Shown: positions 5,350 through 12,113 of the stretch, one piece after another | Numbering within the stretch: the stretch's first letter is position 1 | How the letters are laid out: the number at the start of each line of letters is the position of its first letter | NCBI GenBank assembly: GCA_027025615.1 | Contig: JALVQM010000057.1 | Location: 1,914-15,136, forward strand | DNA: 13,223 nucleotides | Direction of reading: 5' to 3' | DNA from: Desulfobacteraceae bacterium | GTDB lineage: Bacteria; Desulfobacterota; Desulfobacteria; Desulfobacterales; Desulfosarcinaceae | Position numbers and translations under genes: made by a program | Notes under the pieces: generated by a model | Told to the model about the DNA's origin: nothing | Seen by the model: the letters and a program-made list of their open reading frames with translations, nothing else | The model's database searches: none

Positions 5350-5742
5350 TTATTTACCGCCGGCAATAATTATATCTGCAATAGCATCATAAATGATGCG
5401 GCGGCATTCATCAAAAGAAGGTATTTTTTTGATGTTATCTGCCTCAAACGGTTTGAACTCCGTATACGGCAGATCGAGCGCACGACATAATTCATAATGC
5501 ACTTCCGCCCTGGCCATCGAGTTGCAATCTTCTGATACCATCCTGGCGTATTTATCAATGACGTGACTATTTTTATGGGTCAGTAAAAACAACCGGCTCT
5601 TCCCGTGCCCTGTGTTGTCGCCGGTGGCCATAATATCCTGATACGCCAGCAGCATTTTTCCTGCAGGGCAAGATTTATCAAGATGGGCTGTCAATTTGCC
5701 CGATTCGCTAAATTCTTCCCCACACGCCCCGCAATGCAGCAT
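5350..5742 (-). CDS. unknown 130-residue protein with N-terminal zinc finger-like motif
   Basis: I do not recognise the family. The N-terminus has C4-x2-C7 followed by H20 and C25 (CGACGEEF...HLDKSC), a C2HC zinc finger-like arrangement. The rest is a mixed, mostly helical soluble domain. The start ATG follows immediately after the stop of the upstream 102-residue gene (TAG then ATG), so the two are translationally coupled. Its own stop is contiguous with the first repeat of the mini-array, so the mRNA 3' end carries CRISPR repeats. No signal peptide or membrane segment. Confidence 0.7.
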   Translation of the reverse strand: MLHCGACGEEFSESGKLTAHLDKSCPAGKMLLAYQDIMATGDNTGHGKSRLFLLTHKNSHVIDKYARMVSEDCNSMARAEVHYELCRALDLPYTEFKPFEADNIKKIPSFDECRRIIYDAIADIIIAGGK

Positions 5743-6051
5743 CTAAGCCTCCGAAAATTTTTCTATATTTTCACTTAGTCCTTTAGCAGCTTGCCACCAC
5801 TTGGTATCAATTTCCCGATACTCTTCAGCCGACAACACAGGCTCACCGGTGATTCTCGTATACATTTCGGCAGAGATACCGATAGTATCTATTATGTCCC
5901 CATTTTCCTCTCTTAAATCCAAAAGAAAGGGAGCATTTTTGATATTTACCCCTGCCGCCTCCGCAGCTTTCCGGGCATAATCAAGTTGTTCGTGTATGAA
6001 TTTCCACCTCACCAGACCAAATCTTGACAGCAACTTGTCAATCATGCTCAT
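5743..6051 (-). CDS. unknown 102-residue protein
   Basis: A small soluble protein with no recognised domain: an N-terminal helical half (SRFGLVRWKF..LDYARKAAEAAG) and an acidic C-terminal half. ATG at 6051 follows GAGG by four bases; a second ATG two codons later has better spacing. It ends directly at the start of the 130-residue gene. An inverted repeat (6097-6136) lies between it and the upstream repressor gene, so it may begin a separately controlled transcript. Confidence 0.65.
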   Translation of the reverse strand: MSMIDKLLSRFGLVRWKFIHEQLDYARKAAEAAGVNIKNAPFLLDLREENGDIIDTIGISAEMYTRITGEPVLSAEEYREIDTKWWQAAKGLSENIEKFSEA

Positions 6052-6096
6052 TTTTCCTCACCCTGATTCACTTTTATGACTCTTTACCTAATGTAC

Positions 6097-6136
6097 AAAT
6101 AGCAAAATAGCAAGAAATTTTTCTGTTTTGCTATTT
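6097..6136. promoter_or_regulatory. possible operator: inverted repeat with tandem AAATAGCA units
   Basis: AAATAGCAAAA (6097-6107) and its perfect complement (6126-6136) flank 18 bases; the left arm is part of two tandem AAATAGCA copies (6097-6112). It lies between the CI-like repressor gene and the 102-residue gene, so it could be the repressor's site. AT-richness makes chance repeats easier here. Confidence 0.45.
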
Positions 6137-6160
6137 TCCAATATGCCAGAACTCTATCGT

Positions 6161-6616
6161 TCATCCCTGCCGCTCGGCCAGAAGATTTAAAAATCGTATT
6201 AAACTTTTCTCAAGAACGAATATGTACGAATCATTCGCCGCCATTTTTTCAAGGGCATCGTCATATAAAATACTTATGATTTCAGCCTTTTTTGCCGGAC
6301 TTAAAATCATACTTGAGTTGCTTAGATGTTCTTCAACTTTGACGATGATGTTTTCAAGCAATCCGGTTTCAATGCCGGCTGAATTGTTCGGCATGTCAAT
6401 GGGGCCTTGGCCGGTGAACAGCCAGATATAGTTGACCTGAAGTATGTCGCAGACCATTTTAATAATGATAGCGTCAGGGACTCTTTTGCCCCTTTCATAA
6501 AGACCATAGGTATTTGTGTGTACACCGACCTTATGTGCCAACACTTTACGGGTGATATTTTTCCTCACCCTGGCTTTTTTAAGGCGCATGCCGAACTGAA
6601 GGCCGAATTGTTTCAT
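6161..6616 (-). CDS. XRE/CI-type helix-turn-helix repressor
   Basis: A 151-residue protein with an N-terminal HTH: residues ~8-60 (RLKKARVRKNITRKVLAHKVG..TYGLYERGKRVPD) match the lambda-repressor-like fold, followed by YIWLFTGQGP (residues 63-72), characteristic of phage CI repressor N-terminal domains. The C-terminal part is helical and lacks the usual LexA/S24 peptidase region, so it is probably not RecA-cleaved. A possible SD (AAGGAG) is 13 bases before the ATG, rather far. It follows the Gp37/Gp68 gene by 21 bases on the same strand and precedes a palindrome at 6097-6136. It probably controls accessory genes of the element; its target is not shown by the sequence. Confidence 0.8.
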   Translation of the reverse strand: MKQFGLQFGMRLKKARVRKNITRKVLAHKVGVHTNTYGLYERGKRVPDAIIIKMVCDILQVNYIWLFTGQGPIDMPNNSAGIETGLLENIIVKVEEHLSNSSMILSPAKKAEIISILYDDALEKMAANDSYIFVLEKSLIRFLNLLAERQG

Positions 6617-6637
6617 GTCGATTTTATTACTCCTTCG

Positions 6638-7318
6638 TCACCGGGGAAATTGTCGGCATTGAAGATATTTCGGGATGGGTTGCCGGCGCGACATCTGTTT
6701 CATAAAGAAAGGAGTATTTGTTGCCCTGCAATCATTCATCAATTTACTTGCCCATTCCGGTTTCATAACTCGGGCATGAGGGCCGCTTTCGCCACCGACA
6801 ATCACCCAATCCAGATACCGGAGATACGGCAACAGATTCACCGGGCCGAGCATCGGTTCAACACTGACAAATTTCACTCTTGCGTCTATCTTGAATATCA
6901 AATCAATCAGCCGGCGATTTGCCATTGTCTGATTTTCTGCAGTTACTCCGATCCAGACATTTACCAGGGGCCAATCATCAGGCAGCCTGGAAGAAATATT
7001 TTCCGGGCGTTTCGTCAAAATCTGGTAGGTTAAATGCGGCGTGGAACGCATAATGTCCCATGTCTCGTCCCGCCACTGGTCAGCTTCTTCAATAAAAAAA
7101 TCCGACCAGGAGCAGACAAAAACCCTGGCCGGTTTTTTCCATTTGGTTGGCAGGTAAAAAGAGCCATCTTTTGACCTGTGGATTTTGGTTGGGTCTTGAC
7201 CAAACCGTTTTTTATCCCGGTACATATAGCAATGCTCACAACCCGGTGACACCTTCCGGCAGCCCTGCCAGGGGTTCCAGGTATTGTCTGTCCAGGCGAT
7301 TGCTGTATTTACTCCCAT
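6638..7318 (-). CDS. phage Gp37/Gp68 family protein (DUF5131)
   Basis: A 226-residue protein opening with TAIAWTDNTWNPWQGC and C20-x6-C27-x2-C30 (GCRKVSPGCEHCY), the signature of the Gp37/Gp68 (DUF5131) family. The family is common in phages and plasmids, is thought to have a radical-SAM-like three-cysteine cluster, and its reaction is unknown. Family-typical segments follow: ILTKRPENI, VWIGVTAENQ, SVEPMLGPV, VIVGGESGP and FFMKQM. The length is normal and the protein appears intact. It starts two bases after the WGR-domain gene ends, so the two are probably co-expressed. Confidence 0.85.
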   Translation of the reverse strand: MGVNTAIAWTDNTWNPWQGCRKVSPGCEHCYMYRDKKRFGQDPTKIHRSKDGSFYLPTKWKKPARVFVCSWSDFFIEEADQWRDETWDIMRSTPHLTYQILTKRPENISSRLPDDWPLVNVWIGVTAENQTMANRRLIDLIFKIDARVKFVSVEPMLGPVNLLPYLRYLDWVIVGGESGPHARVMKPEWASKLMNDCRATNTPFFMKQMSRRQPIPKYLQCRQFPR

Positions 7319-7320
7319 GA

Positions 7321-7572
7321 TTACGCCTCATAAATCGTGTACTGGTGCCGGAGCCGGAGCCGAAGAAGCCTGTTGAACTCCTTGGCAAGAGCGGTCTGGC
7401 TGGAAAACCGGGTTGTCTGCAGCCGACCCCTGGTTCCGATTCTGCCCCAATGCCGGATCAGGACAAACCCGAACAGGTCCGGCACGATTCGTAAATTATA
7501 GAAAGCATTTCGGTTTTTCTCAGGTATTTGGCAAACCATACGAACAGACTGCATGACAAACTCTGTCGGCAA
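7321..7572 (-). CDS. small WGR-domain protein
   Basis: The core FGFVLIRHWGRIGTRGR (residues ~34-50) with the W-G-R triad identifies a WGR domain, known from PARPs and from short plasmid and phage proteins, where it can bind nucleic acid. At about 83 residues the protein is little more than the domain. The start is uncertain: TTG at 7572 has GGGAGG ten bases upstream, while ATG at 7554 has no good ribosome site; either leaves the domain whole. It is followed after two bases by the Gp37/Gp68 gene. A role together with that protein is an inference from position only. Confidence 0.8.
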   Translation of the reverse strand: MPTEFVMQSVRMVCQIPEKNRNAFYNLRIVPDLFGFVLIRHWGRIGTRGRLQTTRFSSQTALAKEFNRLLRLRLRHQYTIYEA

Positions 7573-7612
7573 AACCGCCGATCCTCCCGTTTCTTTGTTT
7601 TTTTGTTTCTTT

Positions 7613-7864
7613 TTACACGCTGTTTCTTGATTTTTGGTTTCTTTGTTTTTTCTTCGTTTCTTGGCCGCAGGCCAGCCGTTGTAAGTGTTTTTGCTGATTG
7701 ACGGTACACGGAGTATGTTTATTCAGCCGGCGAACAACATTATAGGCATCGTTTGTCACCGACCGGCCCCCCTGATCCATATCAACAATCAATATCAAAG
7801 TGTCACAGGTATAAACCAACTCAAAATCAGCCCCATTTTGAGTAACCATAGCTTGACGTCTCAT
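7613..7864 (-). CDS. unknown 83-residue protein in the par operon
   Basis: Its ATG overlaps the stop of the ribbon-helix-helix gene in the ATGA pattern, so translation is coupled. The middle (LVYTCDTLILIVDMDQGGRSVTNDAYNV split over residues ~16-43) is a hydrophobic strand followed by an acidic turn. The last ~15 residues are Lys/Arg/Gln rich and low complexity. I recognise no family. Its place third after parA suggests a plasmid maintenance role, but this is only positional. Confidence 0.6.
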   Translation of the reverse strand: MRRQAMVTQNGADFELVYTCDTLILIVDMDQGGRSVTNDAYNVVRRLNKHTPCTVNQQKHLQRLACGQETKKKQRNQKSRNSV

Positions 7865-8136
7865 CTTTTGCCTTTTTTGCTATTTTGCTTTTTATACAGA
7901 TCGAAACATATCTCAAGCAACTCAACCAGTTTGAGTTTTGATTCAAAGGCTGTTCGCCGAAATTCTTCATCAAATTCCGGTGTGACCTTGGTGTTAAATG
8001 ATACTGTCCGACCGGTTTTCCCCCTCACCGCCCTGGCCGGTGCGCTCTCCGGGGCATCAAGGACATTGCCGCCCTTTTTCTCTCGTTGAGGGAGACTTCC
8101 AAGTCTTTTGTTTGCCGCTTTTCTAAAATTAGCCAT
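7861..8136 (-). CDS. ribbon-helix-helix partition partner (ParG-like)
   Basis: A 91-residue basic protein with an unstructured Lys/Arg-rich N-terminal ~40 residues and a C-terminal ribbon-helix-helix fold: a strand (RTVSFNTKV, 43-51) then two helices (PEFDEEFRRTAFESKL and KLVELLEICFDLYKKQ). The layout is that of ParG/omega-type centromere-binding proteins, which pair with type Ib ParA ATPases and often repress their own operon. It follows parA by five bases. The specific family is not certain from sequence similarity; the neighbour is the main support. Confidence 0.75.
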   Translation of the reverse strand: MANFRKAANKRLGSLPQREKKGGNVLDAPESAPARAVRGKTGRTVSFNTKVTPEFDEEFRRTAFESKLKLVELLEICFDLYKKQNSKKGKR

Positions 8137-8141
8137 AATTT

Positions 8142-8774
8142 TTAACCTTGTTGCAAGTGTTCTATGATGCTTTCCAACAACTCATTAGCCTTATCATTCA
8201 GTGTTTTATACCGCGTCTCGGTGACGGACAGCCCGTTATTTTGGGCCAGCCTGTAAGCCGGCTTTTCAAGCAAACATCCGTCAAAAACCGAAAAGCCGGA
8301 CTGAGTAATAAAATCCCGGCCATCTTGTATTTCCGCCGGTGTTGTCACCCGAACCAGGGCAAAAACCAGCTTTCGCTTGTCCACCTTTTTTTCCTCCAGG
8401 TCATAGGCCAACCTTATGGCCGGAACAAGGTCATCCCGACTGACACAGGTGGGCAAGATAACAAGATCGGCACATTGAGCCATTTTCAATGTGCCTTTGC
8501 TTGCCCGTGGAGTACCGTCAAGGACAAGCAAATCAAAACCTTCGGCACTCGCCAAAGCCTTATCAACATTATTAAAAATCTCTACCGAACCTACGGAATC
8601 AAACCCGTTATCAAGGCGCTGTCTGTGCCACTCAGCAACAGTCCCTTGCTGAGTATCCAGGTCGGCCAGCTTAACAGATAGCCCGCTTTTCCAGGCTTCG
8701 GTAGCTATCGCCCGTGACAACGTGGATTTACCGACACCGCCTTTTTGGGACAAACACGCTATAATTAAAGCCAC
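8142..8774 (-). CDS. parA: ParA-type partition ATPase
   Basis: I choose GTG at 8774 because GGAGG lies five bases upstream; the longer frame from 8831 would put that ribosome site inside the coding part. The product is 210 residues: deviant Walker A KGGVGKST (11-18), the DLDTQQGT segment (~38-45) and Walker B FDLLVLDGTP (~80-89). It lacks an N-terminal HTH, as in type Ib ParAs, which use a small ribbon-helix-helix partner; such a gene follows. ParA binds ATP and nucleoid DNA non-specifically and moves the plasmid apart before division. The upstream palindromes at 8810-8886 are the natural candidate for operator or centromere. Confidence 0.9.
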   Translation of the reverse strand: MALIIACLSQKGGVGKSTLSRAIATEAWKSGLSVKLADLDTQQGTVAEWHRQRLDNGFDSVGSVEIFNNVDKALASAEGFDLLVLDGTPRASKGTLKMAQCADLVILPTCVSRDDLVPAIRLAYDLEEKKVDKRKLVFALVRVTTPAEIQDGRDFITQSGFSVFDGCLLEKPAYRLAQNNGLSVTETRYKTLNDKANELLESIIEHLQQG

Positions 8775-8809
8775 TATTTCCTCCATTATAAAATTGACCA
8801 AACTATCAG

Positions 8810-8886
8810 CCTTTTTTCCAATATCGCACAAATTGGAAAAAAGGTAAACGGGAAAATTTTTTTCTATTTGGCTATTTACCTTTTTT
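8810..8886. promoter_or_regulatory. overlapping palindromes upstream of parA (candidate centromere/operator)
   Basis: CCTTTTTTCCAAT (8810-8822) pairs perfectly with 8832-8844, nine bases apart. The overlapping AAAAAAGGTAAA (8837-8848) pairs perfectly with 8875-8886. The unit CCTTTTTT thus occurs three times in alternating orientation, between parA and the divergent small genes. ParG/omega-like partners bind such repeated short sites. Confidence 0.6.
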
Positions 8887-8914
8887 GAAAAATGCGCTAC
8901 GCTTTTTCTATATC
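8885..8914 (+). promoter_or_regulatory. candidate sigma-70-like promoter for the plus-strand small-gene cluster
   Basis: TTGAAA (8885-8890) and TATATC (8909-8914) are 18 bases apart, 34 bases before the ATG at 8949. The -35 box begins at the edge of the par palindrome, so a partition repressor could also affect this promoter. Both boxes are imperfect. Confidence 0.4.
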
Positions 8915-8948
8915 GAAAAACACCATTTTACAAAAAGGACAACACTCC

Positions 8949-9104
8949 ATGAGTAAAGAAAAAGACCGTAATTTCTTAATAGAAATCAAGAATGAAGTGC
9001 AAGAAGGCATGGATAAGAAAGACCCGGAACGCCTAAAATACGCAATTCGGATGTTGTCCGATTGGATTGACGAACTTAACGAGCATGAGCAAAAAAAAGC
9101 GTAA
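8949..9104 (+). CDS. unknown 51-residue helical protein
   Basis: I start at ATG 8949 (MSKEKDRNF), preceded by AAGGA, not at 8892, which falls in the promoter region. The product is small, charged and probably all-helical (FLIEIKNEVQEGM and RLKYAIRMLSDWIDELNEHE), possibly a coiled-coil dimer. No family recognised. It is the first gene of a plus-strand cluster divergent from parA, and its end overlaps the next gene. Confidence 0.6.
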   Translation: MSKEKDRNFLIEIKNEVQEGMDKKDPERLKYAIRMLSDWIDELNEHEQKKA

Positions 9105-9315
9105 TATGTGTCAACTGGAACTCCCCTTTCCTGTAGAATGTCAGCACAATAGCTGTTTTGTCACAATGGCCTATGTTCCGGCTGGTCTGGTCTGTGCAGA
9201 TTGCGGGAAATTACTTTTCCAGTATTTGCCGCAATCCCCGGAGCAGCTTGGTTATGTGTCGGCAGATTGGGCATGGCATTATAGAGATGGACGACCATGG
9301 ACAACAGCAAAATAG
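9085..9315 (+). CDS. unknown 76-residue zinc-ribbon-like protein
   Basis: The frame overlaps the previous gene by 20 bases if started at ATG 9085 (MSKKKRNMCQ); ATG 9106, two bases past the upstream stop, is the alternative, and neither has a clear ribosome site. CQHNSC followed by CADC (VPAGLVCADCGKLLF) looks like a small zinc ribbon. The C-terminal part is aromatic (DWAWHYRDGRPW). No family recognised. It is followed after ten bases by another cysteine-rich gene. Confidence 0.6.
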   Translation: MSKKKRNMCQLELPFPVECQHNSCFVTMAYVPAGLVCADCGKLLFQYLPQSPEQLGYVSADWAWHYRDGRPWTTAK

Positions 9316-9325
9316 CGGGTGAATT

Positions 9326-9697
9326 ATGAACTGCGTATTGAATCCGGAATATGACGAAGTGAGTCGTAAATTACAAAAAAAGACCGTGATCGCAAGGAAG
9401 CCCCACATTTGCGGCGAATGTGGGGCTGAAATAAATCCCGGCACAAGATATGAACTATATAAAGGCGTTTACGATGGATCAATTTTCACCTGTAAAACCT
9501 GCCTTGACTGTGTATCCATCAGAGAATGTTTTTTTCAAAACGGTATTTCACAGTTCGGAACCCTTCTTGATGATGTCTATGAACATATCGTCTACGAACT
9601 GGCCGGAGAGGTTGATTCCCGGTGTATTATCCCGTTGACCGACACGGCAAAGAAAAGGATTTTTGCCTACATTCAAGAGGCATGGGAAAGGCAATAA
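9326..9697 (+). CDS. unknown 123-residue zinc-binding protein
   Basis: ATG 9326 follows GGGTGA by five bases. Residues ~20-65 hold two CxxC pairs, HICGECGAEINPGTRYEL and FTCKTCLDC, an arrangement seen in small phage and plasmid proteins that carry a treble-clef or zinc-ribbon domain. The remainder is helical. Its function is unknown; nucleic-acid binding or a structural zinc site are both possible. It is the third gene of the plus-strand cluster. Confidence 0.7.
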   Translation: MNCVLNPEYDEVSRKLQKKTVIARKPHICGECGAEINPGTRYELYKGVYDGSIFTCKTCLDCVSIRECFFQNGISQFGTLLDDVYEHIVYELAGEVDSRCIIPLTDTAKKRIFAYIQEAWERQ

Positions 9698-9798
9698 AGC
9701 AGGCAATCAAATGAAACAACAAACGATATTCAGCGTCCCGCTGATTAAGTACGCTCAAGCCGCCAAACGGGCGGAACGAATCAGGGCGTCCTGGAATT

Positions 9799-10113
9799 AT
9801 GTTGGGGATGGCCAGGGCCAGAAATCGGGCAGCCATTACAGGTACAGCTGCCGGCGGCGGCGAAAAATTCTTGACGGAATTATTACAAATAATGCCCAGT
9901 TGGATGACCGGGTCGGCGGCTACAGTAATAGCCTTGATCGCCATTGCTGTCACCGGTGGTTTGTTGGCATTGGGAGACGAAAAAAATCGTTTTGTATTAT
10001 TTTCCGTGTACATCGTCCTGGTCGCAGGGCTTCTCGTTATGGCAAATAATGTGCTTCAAACATTGCAAAATTCTTCAGGATCTTTACGATTATTTTGGTT
10101 TTCTTGTTTTTGA
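9799..10113 (+). CDS. two-helix membrane protein, VirB2/TrbC pilin-like
   Basis: A 104-residue protein with two strong hydrophobic segments (residues ~35-58, TGSAATVIALIAIAVTGGLL, and ~64-84) joined by a short charged loop GDEKNR. The pattern of two membrane helices around a small polar loop is that of VirB2/TrbC pilin subunits of conjugative type IV secretion. Against this, there is no clear N-terminal signal peptide, no good ribosome site before ATG 9799 or 9808, and no other transfer gene in the window; an in-frame stop at 9742 prevents a much longer start. A holin-like or other small membrane protein is the alternative. Confidence 0.55.
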   Translation: MLGMARARNRAAITGTAAGGGEKFLTELLQIMPSWMTGSAATVIALIAIAVTGGLLALGDEKNRFVLFSVYIVLVAGLLVMANNVLQTLQNSSGSLRLFWFSCF

Positions 10114-10164
10114 TGCAGGGTAAGCTGGATAAAGGCAGGGAGAAAAAATTGAACAGGAGTAGAT

Positions 10165-10605
10165 GTGATTAAAAATGACAGGCCCCAGGAGGCCAAGCCA
10201 GCTACACAGAAAGAACGTGAATTTTTCCTGGACCTGCTGGCGCGATATATCACGCCAAATCATGTTATCATCATGGATGATGAGGCCCGACGGGGAAAAT
10301 ATCATCACCAAGTCACAAGTGATAACGACTCGCAGGGTTGTCGACTGAATGCACCTGATATACCTGCTGTGGGAGGCATTGTACAGTATGACGTGTTCGT
10401 CGAGTGCCCACACTGCGGTGAACAATTGGCGTTAAATCAGTACCCATACAGCGACGACAGCACCGGGTATTCGTTGGCCGAAGATTCTTTAGGGTTGGCT
10501 CTGTTTGGCGCAGAGCGTAAACCGGCGCAATGGACAGGGTTGCACATTGAGTATACATGCTGCAAATGTCATCAGAAATTCCGGCTCGCTACATTGGAGA
10601 TATGA
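10165..10605 (+). CDS. unknown 146-residue zinc-ribbon protein
   Basis: The start is GTG at 10165, with AGGAG six bases upstream; the overlapping ATG at 10163 is followed at once by TGA. Residues ~80-84 (CPHCG) and ~131-134 (CCKC) form two CxxC pairs on either side of a ~50-residue insertion, so one zinc ribbon is likely. No signal peptide or membrane segment. I do not recognise the family. It ends 21 bases before the next gene. Confidence 0.65.
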   Translation: MIKNDRPQEAKPATQKEREFFLDLLARYITPNHVIIMDDEARRGKYHHQVTSDNDSQGCRLNAPDIPAVGGIVQYDVFVECPHCGEQLALNQYPYSDDSTGYSLAEDSLGLALFGAERKPAQWTGLHIEYTCCKCHQKFRLATLEI

Positions 10606-10626
10606 ATTTTTTAACAGGAGAATGAA

Positions 10627-10902
10627 ATGAGCGACATGGAGCATGAAGTTTTTGCGCTTTACCCTTACGGTAAAGCGGCATTAAAAAAACTTGGGGAAGT
10701 GCCGGAAAACTTCAGACTATTTTACGCTGGCTGGCTTGGCCCTGATCCCACAATTGCAGGTACGATGAAACTACGTGGAGCAGTATTTCGGAGGGCAAAG
10801 ACCGGGATAAACAAAGGGAAAATGACAATCATGGTTCCAGGTACTCAGCGTACTGTCTATATCAACAAGGTTGATATAGACGAATATCACAACATTCAAT
10901 AA
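10627..10902 (+). CDS. unknown 91-residue protein
   Basis: ATG 10627 is preceded by AGGAG. The protein is soluble, with a helical N-terminus (LYPYGKAALKKLGEVPENF) and a basic beta-rich centre (KLRGAVFRRAKTGINKGK), ending in a segment about strand-forming VYINKVDIDEY. No family recognised. Last gene of the plus-strand cluster. Confidence 0.6.
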   Translation: MSDMEHEVFALYPYGKAALKKLGEVPENFRLFYAGWLGPDPTIAGTMKLRGAVFRRAKTGINKGKMTIMVPGTQRTVYINKVDIDEYHNIQ

Positions 10903-10957
10903 ATAAAAAAATCCGCAGTCACCACAAAAAAGAAAAAAAGAAAAACTGACAAAAAGA

Positions 10958-10990
10958 CAAAAAAAAAGCCACCCCCTAACGGGGGCGGCT
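10958..10990 (-). terminator. intrinsic terminator for the DUF932 transcript
   Basis: On the minus strand AGCCGCCCCC, loop GTTA and GGGGGTGGC form a strong stem followed by a run of about nine T. It ends the minus-strand DUF932 unit. In the 248-base gap 10903-11150, besides this and the small ORF at 11051, I see only A-rich sequence. Confidence 0.75.
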
Positions 10991-11050
10991 ATCGTTTAGG
11001 AAAAACAATCCCTGAAAACTCACAAACCATTTTACGGTCAACCGCAAAAC

Positions 11051-11122
11051 CTAAAAACTAACTAAGGTTAGGGTTAAGTTGATTATTTCACAATACAAAT
11101 GTTGGTTCATAAGTGCATTCAT
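11051..11122 (-). CDS. possible 23-residue small ORF downstream of the DUF932 gene
   Basis: ATG 11122 is preceded by AAGGAGA at good spacing, and the frame (MNALMNQHLYCEIINLTLTL then four residues) ends at TAG 11051. It lies 28 bases after the DUF932 stop and before the terminator, so it would share that transcript. The product is hydrophobic and could be a tiny membrane peptide. Support is only the ribosome site and position. Confidence 0.35.
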   Translation of the reverse strand: MNALMNQHLYCEIINLTLTLVSF

Positions 11123-11150
11123 GGTGTTCTCCTTGAAAAAAGTTAAAAGA

Positions 11151-12008
11151 TCAGCCGTTCACAACCTTTGTGTCAGCCTCCTGCTTCAATTCAGCCATTC
11201 TCTCCGTTAAGTACCAGAGGGCCTGATTCAGTTTGATATTGCGGTCAATGGCCTTGACGGGTCTGGTGGTTACATTCCGTAACCGTCCGTTACTGCCAAT
11301 TTTACGGCCCTTTAATCCGCCCTTCATTACGTTTTCCTGGACTACATTAAACAGTGTCCAGAGGTCTTTGCCCTTATCATCATACCGCCGCTCTTCAAGG
11401 AGCTGGTGCGGCTGGATCGGGGCATCATTGATAGCCTGTACCAATTCCTCATTGGTCTTGCTTTGCGCCCCATAAACCAAACCGAGGGCGGTCTGAGCAA
11501 ATATGCTACGTTCGTCCGGGGTCATCTCGATAACCTTCATCTCGTCAACCCGGTCGGCAATGGTGCCGGCAGCTGCAGCAATCTCTCTCGCTGAATGGAC
11601 AAAATCATCCGGCTTGAAACCGATATGCTTGTGGCTGAAGTTGGCAAACTCGGAGGCCACCATCAGGCCATTGCCGCATATCTGCCTCCAGACCGAGGCA
11701 ATTAGCTTGAAAGCACAGCCACGGTCATGGGAGTTATAAAGTACAATGTCAACCCGTTCACCGTCAAACGAAAGGCCGTTCTTGGCAAAACGGATCATGT
11801 GCTTCTGGTATCCCTCCCGATCTGCAATGCGGACAGAACTCTGCTCTGCATGAATGGGTTCCCATCCAGCGTCACGAAGCAGATCCACGGCTGTCAGAGT
11901 GGGCACAAATGAATAACGGGATGATACTCCGTCAATCGGTTCAAAGGAACCGGCTGCAGGGGCAATATTTATAATCTGGCTGTTTGTTAATGGGATAGGT
12001 GCTGTCAT
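11151..12008 (-). CDS. DUF932 domain plasmid/phage protein
   Basis: A 285-residue protein with the DUF932 pattern: MIRFAKN (~residues 71-77), VDIVLYNSHDRGCAFKLIAS (~86-105), then WRQICGNGLMVA (~107-118). The family is common on plasmids and phages and its biochemical role is unknown. Start ATG 12008 has AAGGAGA eight bases upstream. It is followed by a small ORF and a strong terminator, and preceded by a terminator-like hairpin, so it is probably its own transcription unit. Confidence 0.85.
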   Translation of the reverse strand: MTAPIPLTNSQIINIAPAAGSFEPIDGVSSRYSFVPTLTAVDLLRDAGWEPIHAEQSSVRIADREGYQKHMIRFAKNGLSFDGERVDIVLYNSHDRGCAFKLIASVWRQICGNGLMVASEFANFSHKHIGFKPDDFVHSAREIAAAAGTIADRVDEMKVIEMTPDERSIFAQTALGLVYGAQSKTNEELVQAINDAPIQPHQLLEERRYDDKGKDLWTLFNVVQENVMKGGLKGRKIGSNGRLRNVTTRPVKAIDRNIKLNQALWYLTERMAELKQEADTKVVNG

Positions 12009-12037
12009 TGTCTTGTCTCCTTATAAAAGATTGAAAT

Positions 12038-12078
12038 AAAAAAAGGGACAAGACTCCCCCCAGGGGCGACTTGCCCCT
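12038..12078 (-). terminator. candidate terminator after the 200-residue gene
   Basis: On the minus strand a hairpin with arms AGGGGC/GCCCCT (12078-12062) is followed by a short GGGA/TCCC hairpin and seven T (12044-12038). The last stem is only four pairs, so efficiency is doubtful. Confidence 0.4.
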
Positions 12079-12113
12079 TTAAAGGGATTAAAACTGCAGT
12101 TGGGTTTAATCAG

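Noticed and set aside
8785..8790. TATAAT directly before parA
   Set aside because: No -35 box at suitable distance, and the start site would fall after the ribosome site.
9663..10049. 128-codon frame overlapping the two-helix membrane protein
   Set aside because: Its second half is the shadow of the hydrophobic frame and is rich in Arg, His and Cys.
11827..11836. Ten-base match (ATGCGGACAG) between the leader-proximal spacer of array 1 and the DUF932 gene
   Set aside because: Only ten bases match and the adjacent bases differ; about this much is expected by chance over the window.
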